Notes: generated by a model from the sequence alone, not told the origin. 64,000 nt of DNA from GCA-2731375 sp002731375 (GCA_030752605.1 JASMDX010000033.1:45937-109936), one strand, 5' to 3'; positions 25,404 to 35,254 are shown, counted from the stretch's first letter. Numbers and translations are program-made.

Positions 25404-26438
25404 ATGTTGGAAACGATGCAGTTGGGTAGAAGTGGGCTTGGTGTTTCACGATTGTGTCTAGGTACGATGAATTTCGGCGAGCCTGGACGGGGACATCAGG
25501 GCGATTGGACACTCCCCATCGATGAAGCCCGGCCAATCTTCAAGGCCGCGTTGGACCATGGGCTGTTCTATTTCGATTGCGCGGACATCTATGGCCTTGG
25601 CGCCTGCGAACGAGTTGTAGGCGAGCTTCTGCGCGAACTGGTGCCGCGCGACCAATATGTCCTCTCGACCAAGATTTCAGGCCCCATGGGTTCGAACATC
25701 AATCAGGGGGGACTGTCGCGAAAACATGTGATGGAGGGCGTGGACGCCTGTCTGCAACGCCTCGGCCTCGACTATTTGGACCAATTGATCATTCACCGCC
25801 ATCCGCACGGCCGCCTTCATCAGGGCCTTACCCTGCCGCCCATTGAGGAAACTATGGAGGCGCTGCATGATGTGGTAAAGGCCGGCAAGGCGCTTTACCT
25901 CGGTGGGTCCACGATGTTCGCTTGGCAATTCGCCGAGCTGCAGATGACCGCCGAGCGTCATGGCTGGACACGCTTTGTTTCCATGCAGAACCATTACAAC
26001 CTGATCTACCGTGAGGAAGAGCGTGAGATGAACCCCTATTGTGCCAGTACCGGCGTGGCGTTGACGCCCTGGTCGCCCCTGGCGCGAGGCATCCTGGCGG
26101 GGTCGTACAAGGGTAGCCTGGACGGTGGCAGATCGGCACGCTCCCAGGGCGCGGACCGCAAGCGCACGGAAGGGCTTTATCTGGGCAAAATGGATTTTGA
26201 AATCGCCGTTCGGGTTGTCGAGGTGGCGGAAAAACTTGGCTACACCCCGGCTCAGATCGCCATTGCTTGGCTCCTAAGTAAGCCTGAAGTTACCGCCCCG
26301 GTTGTCGGTGTTTCGAAGATCAGCCAACTCGATCAACTGGTCGTCGCCACCAAGATCACATTGGAAGACGATGACATCGCTTACCTAGAGGAACTATACA
26401 AACCGTTGGAAAACCTGCTCAGCTTCGGCAGTTCTTGA
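25404..26438 (+). CDS. Aldo/keto reductase
   Basis: A 344-residue AKR-fold oxidoreductase from the ATG at 25404, set by a strong GGGAGG 6 nt upstream. It shows LCLGTMNFGE near residue 18, and the catalytic Asp and Tyr in FDCADIYGLGACERVVG near 55-71. The catalytic Lys is in LSTKISGPMG near 85 and the His in DQLIIHR near 125. NADPH-binding segments follow: LTPWSPLARGILAG near 223 and TAPVVGVSKISQL near 298. The spacing fits the yeast-like/YajO branch. It starts a plus-strand run leading to the GST, hydratase and CoA-transferase genes. Confidence 0.88.
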   Translation: MLETMQLGRSGLGVSRLCLGTMNFGEPGRGHQGDWTLPIDEARPIFKAALDHGLFYFDCADIYGLGACERVVGELLRELVPRDQYVLSTKISGPMGSNINQGGLSRKHVMEGVDACLQRLGLDYLDQLIIHRHPHGRLHQGLTLPPIEETMEALHDVVKAGKALYLGGSTMFAWQFAELQMTAERHGWTRFVSMQNHYNLIYREEEREMNPYCASTGVALTPWSPLARGILAGSYKGSLDGGRSARSQGADRKRTEGLYLGKMDFEIAVRVVEVAEKLGYTPAQIAIAWLLSKPEVTAPVVGVSKISQLDQLVVATKITLEDDDIAYLEELYKPLENLLSFGSS

Positions 26439-26462
26439 AACGACTACGAGAGAGATTGACTA

Positions 26463-27113
26463 ATGCTCAAGATATGGGGACGGAAAGATGGCTCGAATGT
26501 TATTAAGGCGTTGTGGTGCCTAGGAGAAATTGGCATCGAGTATGAACGGATAGATTGGGGCGGGCCGTTTGGCGGCAATGATGATCCGGAATACCGCCGG
26601 AAAAACCCCAATGGCCGCGTGCCTACGCTTGAAGAAGAGGACGGCTTCACCTTGTGGGAGTCTGGTGCCGTGGTGCGTTACCTCTGCACCAAATACAGCA
26701 TGGGTAATCTCTGTCCGGAAGATCTTCGCGAGCGGGCCGCCTCTGACAAATGGATGGATTGGAGCGCCCTCAATCAGGCTTCTTTCAACCCCGCCTATCT
26801 GGACCACTATTTCCGGCTGCAGGAAGCGGAACGCAGTAAGGCGGCGATCGAGGAGGCGGCGGAGAAGGCCAAGCCCTGGTTCGATATTCTCGACGCCCAT
26901 TTGGAGGATAACGACTATGTGGGTGGCGCGCGGCTGACCATGGGGGATATCCCGGTGGGTTCGATCACCCATCGCTGGATGCAGTGGACGCCGAACCGGC
27001 CCCCGCATGCGAATTTGGAGGTCTATTACGAACAATTACTTACCCGTCCTGCCTATCAGGAACATGTTGTCGAGGCGAATGCACCACGAACGCTACAGGT
27101 TCAAGGAAGCTAA
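26463..27113 (+). CDS. Glutathione S-transferase family protein
   Basis: A 216-residue GST. The N-terminal thioredoxin-like domain runs from KIWGRKDGSNVIKALWCLGE with the cis-Pro segment GRVPTLEE near residue 51. The glutathione gamma-Glu-binding WESGAVVRYL follows near 65. The all-helical C-terminal domain includes GARLTMGDIPVG near 157. The Ser of GSN near residue 11 is the likely activating residue, suggesting a beta/theta-like type. It lies between the aldo/keto reductase and a hydratase, so a role in handling an electrophilic intermediate is possible but not shown. Confidence 0.86.
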   Translation: MLKIWGRKDGSNVIKALWCLGEIGIEYERIDWGGPFGGNDDPEYRRKNPNGRVPTLEEEDGFTLWESGAVVRYLCTKYSMGNLCPEDLRERAASDKWMDWSALNQASFNPAYLDHYFRLQEAERSKAAIEEAAEKAKPWFDILDAHLEDNDYVGGARLTMGDIPVGSITHRWMQWTPNRPPHANLEVYYEQLLTRPAYQEHVVEANAPRTLQVQGS

Positions 27114-27136
27114 CCGCTTAAATGGAGGAAACCCAT

Positions 27137-27985
27137 ATGGGACCCGAGCTTGTCGATTATCTACTTTATGAGAAGGAGGATAACGGCATCCTCTGGATCA
27201 AGTTCAACCGGCCAGACAAGATGAACGCGCTTTACGGCACGGCGGAGGAGATGGGCACGGTCGCCAAGGTTGGCGAGTACATGCGTGCCGGCGATGACGA
27301 CCCGGATGTGCGCGTCATCGTACTAACGGGAGTGGGCCGGGGCTTTTGTTCCGGTGCCGACCTTAAGAGCCGTCCGTCGGCGGACGAGATCGGCCCGGAT
27401 TTTGTTGGCGCCCGCGGTGCGCACGAAGGCCCAGATGCTGCCCGGCAGCACTTCTATCACGGCTTCACCAAGCTCCACCGGGACATCTCTATAATCCGGA
27501 AGCCCACCATCGCCATGATAAATGGCGCTGCCGTCGGTTCCGGCATGGATATGGCGCTGCATTGCGATATTCGCATCGGTTGCGAGAACACCCGCTTCAT
27601 CGGCTATCAGCAGGCAGGCCAAATCATCGAGAACGGCGGCAGTTACTATCTGCCAAAAATGGTCGGATTGGGCCGGGCACTGGAATTTGTCTACACCGGC
27701 TCGTTATCGGCGGAGCGTGCCTACGAGTGGGGTATGCTCAATCATCTGGTTACCCTAGATGAGCTTGAGGCAACGACGCGGGAACTTTGTGACCGCATCA
27801 TTGCCCTGCCGCCTCTGGTGCAATGGACCTCCAAGCGGATCATGCGCGCGGCGCTCGACTCCACGCTCGAAACCACGATGGTGCTGACCTCAAACGCAGG
27901 CGGTATTTTGCAAAGCTCGGACGATGCCAAGGAGGCCCGCGCCGCCTTCGTCGAAAAAAGGAAGCCGAAATTCAAGGGCGTATAG
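27137..27985 (+). CDS. Enoyl-CoA hydratase/isomerase family protein
   Basis: A 282-residue crotonase from the ATG at 27137, which has GGAGG 8 nt upstream; the ATG at 27122 encloses that site. It has FNRPDKMNALYG near residue 22, VGRGFCSGADLKSRP near 67-81 and INGAAVGSGMDMALHCDIRI near 127-146. At the catalytic area it reads GYQQAGQIIENGGSYYLPKMVG. It ends with AFVEKRKPKFKGV. It likely acts on an enoyl-CoA formed with the CoA-transferase (28030) and FAD-dehydrogenase (29286) downstream, which share its strand with gaps of 44 and 26 bp. Confidence 0.87.
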   Translation: MGPELVDYLLYEKEDNGILWIKFNRPDKMNALYGTAEEMGTVAKVGEYMRAGDDDPDVRVIVLTGVGRGFCSGADLKSRPSADEIGPDFVGARGAHEGPDAARQHFYHGFTKLHRDISIIRKPTIAMINGAAVGSGMDMALHCDIRIGCENTRFIGYQQAGQIIENGGSYYLPKMVGLGRALEFVYTGSLSAERAYEWGMLNHLVTLDELEATTRELCDRIIALPPLVQWTSKRIMRAALDSTLETTMVLTSNAGGILQSSDDAKEARAAFVEKRKPKFKGV

Positions 27986-28029
27986 TGTTCTGTATCATCT
28001 TCAGTTCGCTGTAACCCAAAGGACAGGCC

Positions 28030-29259
28030 ATGAAACCCCTCGATGATATCCGGGTCCTTTCGGTCACGGTTTTCCTTGCTGGTCCCTTTTTGAGCATGAC
28101 CTTGGCGCGCTTTGGAGCCGAAGTCATCAAGATCGAGATACCGGGCAGCGGTGATCCGATCCGAGAAATCGGACCCTTTGCTGGCCCCAACGGCAGAAGC
28201 TTTGACAGGGAGACGGAGGAGGATCTTTCGATCCGTTTCCTCAAACGTTCAGAAGGAGTGAAGAGCGTCACCTTGAACCTGAAGGATCCGGAGGGGAAGC
28301 GGATGTTTCTGGAACTGGCGAAGGACGCCAATGTCGTGGTGGAAAACCTTTCACCGGGTTCGATGACGCGCCTTGGTCTCGGCTATGATGAGATAGCGGT
28401 GGTAAATCCGGGTATCGTCTACTGCTCCATCGCCGGCTACGGCCAGACCGGACCCTACAAGGACCTGCCCGCCCATGATCATCAGATCCAGGCCATGTCC
28501 GGCATCATGGATATGAACGGTAGCGCGGACGGACCGCCGACACGAATTGGCGTTTTCGTCGGAGATTTAGTGACGCCGCTTTATGCTGCGTATTCGATCC
28601 TTGGCGCCTTGCGCCACAAGGAAAAGACGGGTGAGGGCCAATATCTCGACGCCTCAATGATCGATACCTTGGCCACATTGATGTTCATGGAGCCCATAGA
28701 GGATGTCCTCCACGACGGCCAGCCTGTCCGCGCCGGAAATGACAGCCGCCATGGTCTCACCGGGCTATATCACCTAACTGATGGCGATGTGATTATCACA
28801 CTCGGCGGGCTGACGCGGTGGCGAAATTTGTGCAAGGCGCTCGGCGCTGATGAGTTGCTGAAAAATCCTCGCTACGCGACGAGCGAAGACAGAGAAACGC
28901 ATGTCGAGGAATTACGGGCGGAAATCCAGGGGCGACTGGGCAAGCTTAATTGCGCCGACGGGATTACATTGCTGGAGAACGTCAGTATTCCCATTGCTCG
29001 GGTCCGGACCTTGCCTGAGGTGGTGGATGACGGCCACTTCCGTGACCGCGGCACCCTGAAACCAATGTATCGCCAGGATTCGGAAGCGCCCGTCGAGCGC
29101 GGCATCATGGCGGGTTTCCCCGTGACATTCTCTGCCGGCTCGCTGCCGAAACTGGAGGGCGGGGCCAAACTTGGCCATCACAACGAGGAGGTCTATAGCC
29201 GTTTGCTTGATCTGGATGCGGCGGAGCTCGCCGAATTGAAGAAGCGTGGTATTCTCTAG
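28030..29259 (+). CDS. CaiB/BaiF-type family III CoA-transferase
   Basis: A 409-residue family III CoA-transferase. It opens LDDIRVLSVTVFLAGPFLSMTLARFGAEVIKIE. It shows VKSVTLNLKDPEGK near residue 77, LSPGSMTRLGLGYDEI near 111-126 and GYGQTGPY near 138. The likely catalytic Asp is in PAHDHQIQAMSG near 150, and LDASMIDTLATL follows near 205. It probably activates or exchanges the acid handled by the neighbouring hydratase and flavoprotein. It differs in sequence from the CoA-transferase at 6919, so the two are not a recent duplicate. Confidence 0.88.
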   Translation: MKPLDDIRVLSVTVFLAGPFLSMTLARFGAEVIKIEIPGSGDPIREIGPFAGPNGRSFDRETEEDLSIRFLKRSEGVKSVTLNLKDPEGKRMFLELAKDANVVVENLSPGSMTRLGLGYDEIAVVNPGIVYCSIAGYGQTGPYKDLPAHDHQIQAMSGIMDMNGSADGPPTRIGVFVGDLVTPLYAAYSILGALRHKEKTGEGQYLDASMIDTLATLMFMEPIEDVLHDGQPVRAGNDSRHGLTGLYHLTDGDVIITLGGLTRWRNLCKALGADELLKNPRYATSEDRETHVEELRAEIQGRLGKLNCADGITLLENVSIPIARVRTLPEVVDDGHFRDRGTLKPMYRQDSEAPVERGIMAGFPVTFSAGSLPKLEGGAKLGHHNEEVYSRLLDLDAAELAELKKRGIL

Positions 29260-29285
29260 ATGATGCGAAATTGGAGTAGCGGGTT

Positions 29286-30752
29286 ATGATGCCGGACAAC
29301 TGGGATATTACGGCTGACGTGGTTGTTGTCGGCTTTGGCGGAGCCGGCGTCGCCGCCGCCGTTACCGCCTGCGAACTGGGTGCCGAGGTGGCGCTCCTGG
29401 AAAAGGCGCCCGAAGGACAGGAGGGCGGCAATACCCGTGTTGCCGCGCAAGGCTACCTCAACACTTCGTCGGCGGAAAGCGCGGCTACCTACCTGAAGGC
29501 GCTGTGTGGTCCTTATACCGTGCCTGATGAGATGGTCTGCACCTGGTCGGAAGAGATGTGTTTGAATAACGAATGGCTGGCCAGCTTGGGCGGTGATCCT
29601 CAGGAGCATCAGCACCAGCCAGCCGGAATTGAGTTTCCAGATCTGCCGGGTTCGGATTGCGTCCATAAGTTTCACGACGGCCCGAACTACGGTTATTCCC
29701 ACACCTGGAACCGGTTCGAGAGCCTGGTCAGGGAGCGCCCGATCAAGGTTTGTTACGAGTTGCCGGGCCGCGAACTAATCCAAGATGGCGCAACCGGAGA
29801 AATTCTGGGCGTCCGTGCTGAACAGAGCGGCAAGCCCGTCTTCGTCAAGGCTCGCAAGGCGGTCGTGCTGACCTGTGGCGGTTTTGAGAATAACCAGGAG
29901 ATGATCCGCAATTATCTCTCGGGCGTGCCTTATTGTTACACCTCCGGCAGCCCCTACAACGAAGGCGACGGCATCTCTATGGCCCTGGCCGTCGGTGCCA
30001 ACCTTTGGCATATGAACAACTTTGCCGGGCCGTCCATGGCCCTGAAAGTACCGGAATTTTCCACCACGTTCTCCATGCAGGCGCTGCATTTCAGCAAGAG
30101 CGTGCCGGGCGGCATGATCGTTGTCGGCCCTGATGGGAGGCGTTTCACGGACGAGAAATTCAAGACCCGCCATGGCAAGGTACCATCGAATGGAACATGG
30201 CAGGCGCTTTCAACGCCATGTCCAATGTACATGGTTTTCGACCAGACGTTGATGGCCTCGGGGCCGCTCTATGACAAGACCCCAAGCCATGGCTGGACGC
30301 AGATCATCGAACGCTATGATTGGAGCGAGGACAACAGCGCCGAACTGCGAAAAGACTGGATCAGGACAGCGGATACCGTGGCCGGTCTTGCCGACGCCAT
30401 CAGCCTTGATCCCGATCGGCTGCGCGAAACCGTTGACCGCTGGAATGCCCAAGCCGAGGCGGGTGCCGACGAAGATTTTGGCCGGGAACTCATGCTAACG
30501 CCGTTTGATGGGGGGCCGTATTATGCGCTGGAAATGTCGCCCTCGATGCTGAATACCCAGGGCGGTCCGCAGCGTAACGAGAAGGCGCAGGTCCTCCGCC
30601 CCAACGGCACCGCCATTCCGCGCCTTTACAGTGCCGGCGAACTTGGCTCGATTTACAGCTATCTGTATCAGGGCACGGGAAATATCGGCGAATGTATGGC
30701 ATTTGGCCGCATCGCCGCCCGCAATGCCGTCAAGGAAACGCCCTGGCCATAG
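29286..30752 (+). CDS. FAD-binding dehydrogenase of the fumarate reductase/ketosteroid dehydrogenase family
   Basis: A 488-residue flavoprotein (FAD_binding_2 type). The dinucleotide motif VVVGFGGAGVAAAVTACELG lies near residues 12-31. GGNTRVAAQGYLN follows near 46, AVVLTCGGFENN near 195, and a C-terminal FAD segment PRLYSAGELGSIYSYLYQGTG near 440-460. Relatives reduce or oxidize C=C bonds in fumarate, 3-ketosteroids or cyclic acids. With the hydratase and CoA-transferase it forms a plausible operon acting on a carboxylate via its CoA ester. It converges with the YghU-like gene (9-bp gap). Confidence 0.85.
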   Translation: MMPDNWDITADVVVVGFGGAGVAAAVTACELGAEVALLEKAPEGQEGGNTRVAAQGYLNTSSAESAATYLKALCGPYTVPDEMVCTWSEEMCLNNEWLASLGGDPQEHQHQPAGIEFPDLPGSDCVHKFHDGPNYGYSHTWNRFESLVRERPIKVCYELPGRELIQDGATGEILGVRAEQSGKPVFVKARKAVVLTCGGFENNQEMIRNYLSGVPYCYTSGSPYNEGDGISMALAVGANLWHMNNFAGPSMALKVPEFSTTFSMQALHFSKSVPGGMIVVGPDGRRFTDEKFKTRHGKVPSNGTWQALSTPCPMYMVFDQTLMASGPLYDKTPSHGWTQIIERYDWSEDNSAELRKDWIRTADTVAGLADAISLDPDRLRETVDRWNAQAEAGADEDFGRELMLTPFDGGPYYALEMSPSMLNTQGGPQRNEKAQVLRPNGTAIPRLYSAGELGSIYSYLYQGTGNIGECMAFGRIAARNAVKETPWP

Positions 30753-30761
30753 GTAAGCGGC

Positions 30762-31640
30762 CTAACCTTTCGAGGCTTCGATCTTATCCTGGGTCTTGCT
30801 CTCGAAGTCGGTGGCATCGTGGCGCTCACGAAGTTGCTCTTCAAGGGGGCCGGAGTAACGGTTGACCATGCGGCCACGCCGAACGGCGTCCCGTGCATCA
30901 ATTTCATGGGTCCATCGGCCAAGGTTCTTATAGGACCCGGCATCGAGAAATTCAGCAGCGTCGTAAACCCTGTTCAGGACCACGGCGCCGTACCAGGGCC
31001 AGATTGCTATATCGGCAATGGTGTATTCGTCGCCGCACATATACTGATTGTCGGCCAGATGGCGGTTGAGTAAATCCAGCTGGCGTTTTACTTCCATGGC
31101 GTAACGGTTAATGCTGTATTCGATTTTAAAGGGCGCGTAGCTGTAAAAATGACCAAAGCCGCCGCCAAGAAACGGCGCACTGCCCATTTGCCAAAACAGC
31201 CATGACAGGCATTCGGGCCGTTTATTGGGATCGCTGGGAAGAAATGCATCGAATTTCTCCGCCAAATGCAACACAATTGCACCGGATTCGAAGACCCGCA
31301 CGGGCGTCGATCCACTGTGGTCCATCAATGCGGGGATCTTGGAATTCGGGTTCGCCTCGACAAAGCCGCTGCCGAATTGATTGCCATCGCCGATATTGAT
31401 CGGCCAGGCATCGTACTCGGCGCCCGCATGTCCAAGCGCCAACAGCTCTTCCAGCAATATCGTGACCTTGACGCCATTCGGCGTGCCCAGGGAATAGAGC
31501 TGCATGGGATGCTTGCCCACGGGCAGCGCCTTGTCGTGCGTCGAGCCTGCGGTGGGGCGGTTGATATTGGCGAATTTACCGCCGTTCTCTTTGTCCCATT
31601 GCCAGACTTTGGGCGGCAGGTAGGCTGGAGCTTCATTCAT
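30762..31640 (-). CDS. yghU: YghU-like glutathione S-transferase / disulfide reductase
   Basis: A 292-residue GST of the YghU/Ure2p-like branch, from the ATG at 31640. It shows the long family-specific N-terminus (YLPPKVWQWDKENGGKFANI...RPTAGSTHDKALPVGKHP), and a thioredoxin-like domain with LYSLGTPNGVKVTILLEEL near residue 48. It also has the IPALMDH cis-Pro, FESGAIVLHLAEKF near 117 and helical GDEYTIADIAIWPWYG near 207. YghU reduces organic disulfides with two bound glutathiones. It lies 14 bp after the carboxylase stop on the same strand and is probably co-transcribed. Confidence 0.88.
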   Translation of the reverse strand: MNEAPAYLPPKVWQWDKENGGKFANINRPTAGSTHDKALPVGKHPMQLYSLGTPNGVKVTILLEELLALGHAGAEYDAWPINIGDGNQFGSGFVEANPNSKIPALMDHSGSTPVRVFESGAIVLHLAEKFDAFLPSDPNKRPECLSWLFWQMGSAPFLGGGFGHFYSYAPFKIEYSINRYAMEVKRQLDLLNRHLADNQYMCGDEYTIADIAIWPWYGAVVLNRVYDAAEFLDAGSYKNLGRWTHEIDARDAVRRGRMVNRYSGPLEEQLRERHDATDFESKTQDKIEASKG

Positions 31641-31654
31641 CGGTCGAACTCCAA

Positions 31655-34600
31655 TCAAGGTCTGAATTGCAATGCGCGGGGCCCAAGCCGGCCCGGCTGT
31701 GCGATAATCTTGTAAGCGGTTCCAACCCATTCGCAGATCAAGCGGCGGGTATCCCTGGGATCGACCATTTCTTCGATCTGAAATTTGTTCAGGGGGCCGA
31801 CGGGGCCGCGGGCGCTTTCGATGCGGGCGTTGATTTCCGCCCGTAGCGCGACTGGGTCCTCCGCCTCCGCCAACTGGCGTTTGTATGCTGCTTCAATGCC
31901 GCCTTCGGGTGGAATGCCGCCCGTGTCGGCGGCGGGCCAGGCGACCCGAACGGAAGGCCGGGCCAGGGGCGTGGCGTAGTTGTTGCCCGCGACGCCAAAG
32001 CTGCGCCTAGCGATAACCGTGAAAATAGGCACCTTGATTTGCGCGAATGCCACCATCCATTCACCGCCCTTGCGGATGGTGCCCGCGATCTCATGCTCCA
32101 GACCCACGGCAAAGCCTGGGTTATCAACCAGATTAAGGATCGGGATATGGAAGACATCGCACAGGTCGATATGGCGCCGCAGTTTATCGCAACCATCCGC
32201 CGTCAAGGCGCCGCCGTTGACGTGCCGGCTGTCGGAGGCAATGACGCCAAGCGGATGTCCGTTGAAGCGAACGAAGCCGGTAATCTGATCCGTACCCCAA
32301 AGCGATCCGGTCTCGAAGAACGAATCCTTGTCGGCCAGCAATCGGATGGCCTTGCGCATATCAAAGGTCGATGTGCGGCTGCGCGGGATCAGCGTGAATA
32401 GCTCCTCCTCGCGCCGGTCATGAGGATCGTCCGGGTTCGGCGGCAGAACCGGCGGCGTTTCATGGACGCTGGATGGCAGATAAGAGAGAAATTTGCGGGT
32501 TATCGTGACCGCCTCATCCTCGCTCTCCGCCAAATTATCGACGGAGCCGTTGGTGCAGTGGATGCGCCAGTCACCAAGTTCCTCCTTGGTAATGTCGTAT
32601 CCCATGGCGTGGCTGACAACCGGGGGGCCGGCAACAAACAATTGCGAGATATCGCGAACCATGACAGAAAAATGCCCAAGGACGGCTTTCGCCGCGCCGA
32701 TGCCCACGACGCTGCCCAGCAGCATATTGACCACGGGCACCGTTGATAGCTGTTCGGTGTAGACCGCGCTGCCCAGCTCGCCAGGCAGGAACGAGCCGCC
32801 CCCGCCCGTTACCCGCGGCCGGCCCGCCTTGATCGCGCCGCTGCTTTCCTGGGCGTCACTGGCACCGGATTGCTGTTGTTGCGGCACCATGGTGGCGACG
32901 CTGCCACCCCCTGACGAGCCATCAAGCAGTCTGATTGATGGCGCATTCAGCTCCAGCGACAATTGGTCCAGATAGCGGCTTTTGGAGCCGATGGCACCGT
33001 CCGCATGACCGCCCCGAGAGGTGAAATCGTCGGCGCAGACAATGGCCGTGCGGCCGGCGATCATGCCCCAGCCGCCCACATGGTTGGCGGGCGTGAAGGC
33101 CGCGACATTGCCGTCCTCGTCATAGGTGGCGAAGCCGGCCAGGCTGCCGACCTCGCGGAATGAATCCTCATCCAAAAGCAAGGTGATGCGTTCTCGGCAG
33201 GTCAATTTGTCGCGGGAGCGTTGCCGGACGACACCGGGGTCCTCGGAACCAGGCGCCAGACGGTCATGGGCCAATTGCTGCAAGGTTTTGACTTCTTCGA
33301 GCACCGGCGTCCAGGTCTCGTTGACATCTCGTTCGGCCAGATCCCGTTCCGCGTCGCCCGCATCTGGCGTGATCTCGGCGACGACCTGTCCCGCGACCAC
33401 ATTGTCACCCTCGCGTACGGATTGGATCGCCGTGATGGTGCCCGAACAGGGAGCGGCGACCGCCGCCTCCATCTTCATGGCGCTGATGACAAGCAGCGTA
33501 TCGCCGGCGCTAACGTGTGCGCCTTCAACCAAGGACAATTCCAAGATGCTGCCGCCCATGGGACATTCCAGACCCGTGGCATTGTCGGCGATCTCCAGTG
33601 GCGGCAAATTAGATTCGAACCGTGCCCACGCCTGTCCGGCACCCGGCGCAATTAGCGTGGCGGCCTGCTGTTCGAGAAAGCTGACCGGTTCGCCCCCCGA
33701 CGACAGCGCGGTGATGTCCGAGAGTTCCGGATGCTCGGCCATCAGCGAGGTCCTGGCATCGCCGCCGCCGACCTCGGGCTTTTCCAGAATGGCGCGTAGC
33801 TGCGCCAGGTTGGTCGGCAACCCGCCGATGTGGAATTCGTCCATGGCGGCCAGGGTCCGCTCCACGGCCGCCACCAGCGTGCCGCCGGAACTGGCCGTGC
33901 ATATGAGCTTGGCCAGCAGTGGATCAAACTGAGGCGGCGGCGTATAGCCGAGATAACCGCAGGCATCGACGCGGATGCCAGGGCCCGATGGCTCCTTGTA
34001 GCCACTGATCGTGCCGCTGCCTTGGGCCACGACACGGGCCTGAACCGCATATCCCCTGGCCGCGCCGACCGCCGCCTGGTCCGCAAGGCCCAGGGATTGC
34101 AGCGAGGCACCGCCCGCAATGTGGAATTGCGCTTCCACCAGGTCGATGCCGGTGACTTGTTCGGTCACCGTGTGCTCTACCTGGATGCGTGGATTGCATT
34201 CGATGAAGTAGTAATCGCCGCTCTCCGGCGATACCAGAAACTCAACGGTGCCGGCATTGACGTAGTCAGCCTCCTTGGCGAGTTTGATCGCGTCATCGAG
34301 CATGTTTTGTCTCAATGCGCGATCAAGACCGGCGGCGGGTGCGATCTCGATGACTTTTTGATTGCGGATCTGTACCGAGCAATCACGCTCGTGCAGATGA
34401 ACCGTCCGTCCCTGGGTATCGGCCAGGATCTGTACTTCGATATGGCGGGGCCGTTCGACCAGTTTTTCGATAAAGATCGAGCCATCGCCAAAGGCCGCCG
34501 CTGCTTCGCTTTGGCAGCGTTCAAAGGCATCCACCAATTCACCGTCCGAGGCCACCGCGCGCATGCCCCGGCCACCACCGCCCGCCGCTGCTTTCAACAT

Positions 34601-35092
34601 GATGGGATAGCCGATGCCATTGGCGATTTCGCGGGCTTCATTGCTGGAATTGAGCGCGGCGGTGCTGCCCGAAACAACGGGAATGCCGCAGGATTGTGCC
34701 AGCGCCCGCGCCGTAACCTTGTCGCCAAACAGCTGCAAGGCGGAGGCGGAGGGCCCGATGAAGGCGATATCCTCGGCCGCGCACATAGTCGCGAAATTGG
34801 TGTTTTCAGATAGAAAGCCATAGCCGGGATGAATGCAGTCGCAGTGCATTTCCTTGGCGATCCTGATCAAAGCGGCGCCATCCAGATAGGCGGCCACGGC
34901 ATCTTGGCCGCCATCCTGACCACCATCCTGACCGATCGCCTGGGCCTGGGTCGTTACCCGCGTATGCAGGGACAAGGCATCCACCGGGGCATACACGGCG
35001 ATGGATTCCATGCCCAATGCCTTGGCGGCCTTGGCAATGCGGATGGCTATTTCGCCACGGTTGGCGATCAAAACGCGCTTATGCAGGCTCAT
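31655..35092 (-). CDS. Single-chain acyl-CoA carboxylase (biotin carboxylase + biotinyl + carboxyltransferase)
   Basis: A 1,145-residue fusion. The N-terminal biotin carboxylase begins KRVLIANRGEIAIRIAKAAK, with HPGYGFLSEN near 80-90, the ATP-grasp AAAGGGGRGM near 170 and FIECNPRIQVEH near 295. A biotinyl domain has the acceptor Lys in ISAMKMEA near residue 540. The C-terminal half is a carboxyltransferase pair: CT-beta with DDFTSRGGHADGAIG near 690, then CT-alpha with NPGFAVG near 985. Such chains carboxylate acetyl-, propionyl- or branched acyl-CoA. Three GQD units lie near residues 63-70. RBS AAGGGAATGAC supports the ATG at 35092. The substrate is not read from sequence. Confidence 0.9.
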   Translation of the reverse strand: MSLHKRVLIANRGEIAIRIAKAAKALGMESIAVYAPVDALSLHTRVTTQAQAIGQDGGQDGGQDAVAAYLDGAALIRIAKEMHCDCIHPGYGFLSENTNFATMCAAEDIAFIGPSASALQLFGDKVTARALAQSCGIPVVSGSTAALNSSNEAREIANGIGYPIMLKAAAGGGGRGMRAVASDGELVDAFERCQSEAAAAFGDGSIFIEKLVERPRHIEVQILADTQGRTVHLHERDCSVQIRNQKVIEIAPAAGLDRALRQNMLDDAIKLAKEADYVNAGTVEFLVSPESGDYYFIECNPRIQVEHTVTEQVTGIDLVEAQFHIAGGASLQSLGLADQAAVGAARGYAVQARVVAQGSGTISGYKEPSGPGIRVDACGYLGYTPPPQFDPLLAKLICTASSGGTLVAAVERTLAAMDEFHIGGLPTNLAQLRAILEKPEVGGGDARTSLMAEHPELSDITALSSGGEPVSFLEQQAATLIAPGAGQAWARFESNLPPLEIADNATGLECPMGGSILELSLVEGAHVSAGDTLLVISAMKMEAAVAAPCSGTITAIQSVREGDNVVAGQVVAEITPDAGDAERDLAERDVNETWTPVLEEVKTLQQLAHDRLAPGSEDPGVVRQRSRDKLTCRERITLLLDEDSFREVGSLAGFATYDEDGNVAAFTPANHVGGWGMIAGRTAIVCADDFTSRGGHADGAIGSKSRYLDQLSLELNAPSIRLLDGSSGGGSVATMVPQQQQSGASDAQESSGAIKAGRPRVTGGGGSFLPGELGSAVYTEQLSTVPVVNMLLGSVVGIGAAKAVLGHFSVMVRDISQLFVAGPPVVSHAMGYDITKEELGDWRIHCTNGSVDNLAESEDEAVTITRKFLSYLPSSVHETPPVLPPNPDDPHDRREEELFTLIPRSRTSTFDMRKAIRLLADKDSFFETGSLWGTDQITGFVRFNGHPLGVIASDSRHVNGGALTADGCDKLRRHIDLCDVFHIPILNLVDNPGFAVGLEHEIAGTIRKGGEWMVAFAQIKVPIFTVIARRSFGVAGNNYATPLARPSVRVAWPAADTGGIPPEGGIEAAYKRQLAEAEDPVALRAEINARIESARGPVGPLNKFQIEEMVDPRDTRRLICEWVGTAYKIIAQPGRLGPRALQFRP

Positions 35093-35254
35093 GTCATTCC
35101 CTTCGTGTTGCAATCCCGGCGCGGGATTTCTTTAGCCCACATTCCCCATTTGGCAAGCTTGCTTGAAGTTTAGCGTCGCCGGGAAGCGGGCACCATGCAT
35201 TTTGTTTGGGCAATTTTGCCCGCGCAATTGCCCTGGTTGAAACCTGGCTGGGCG

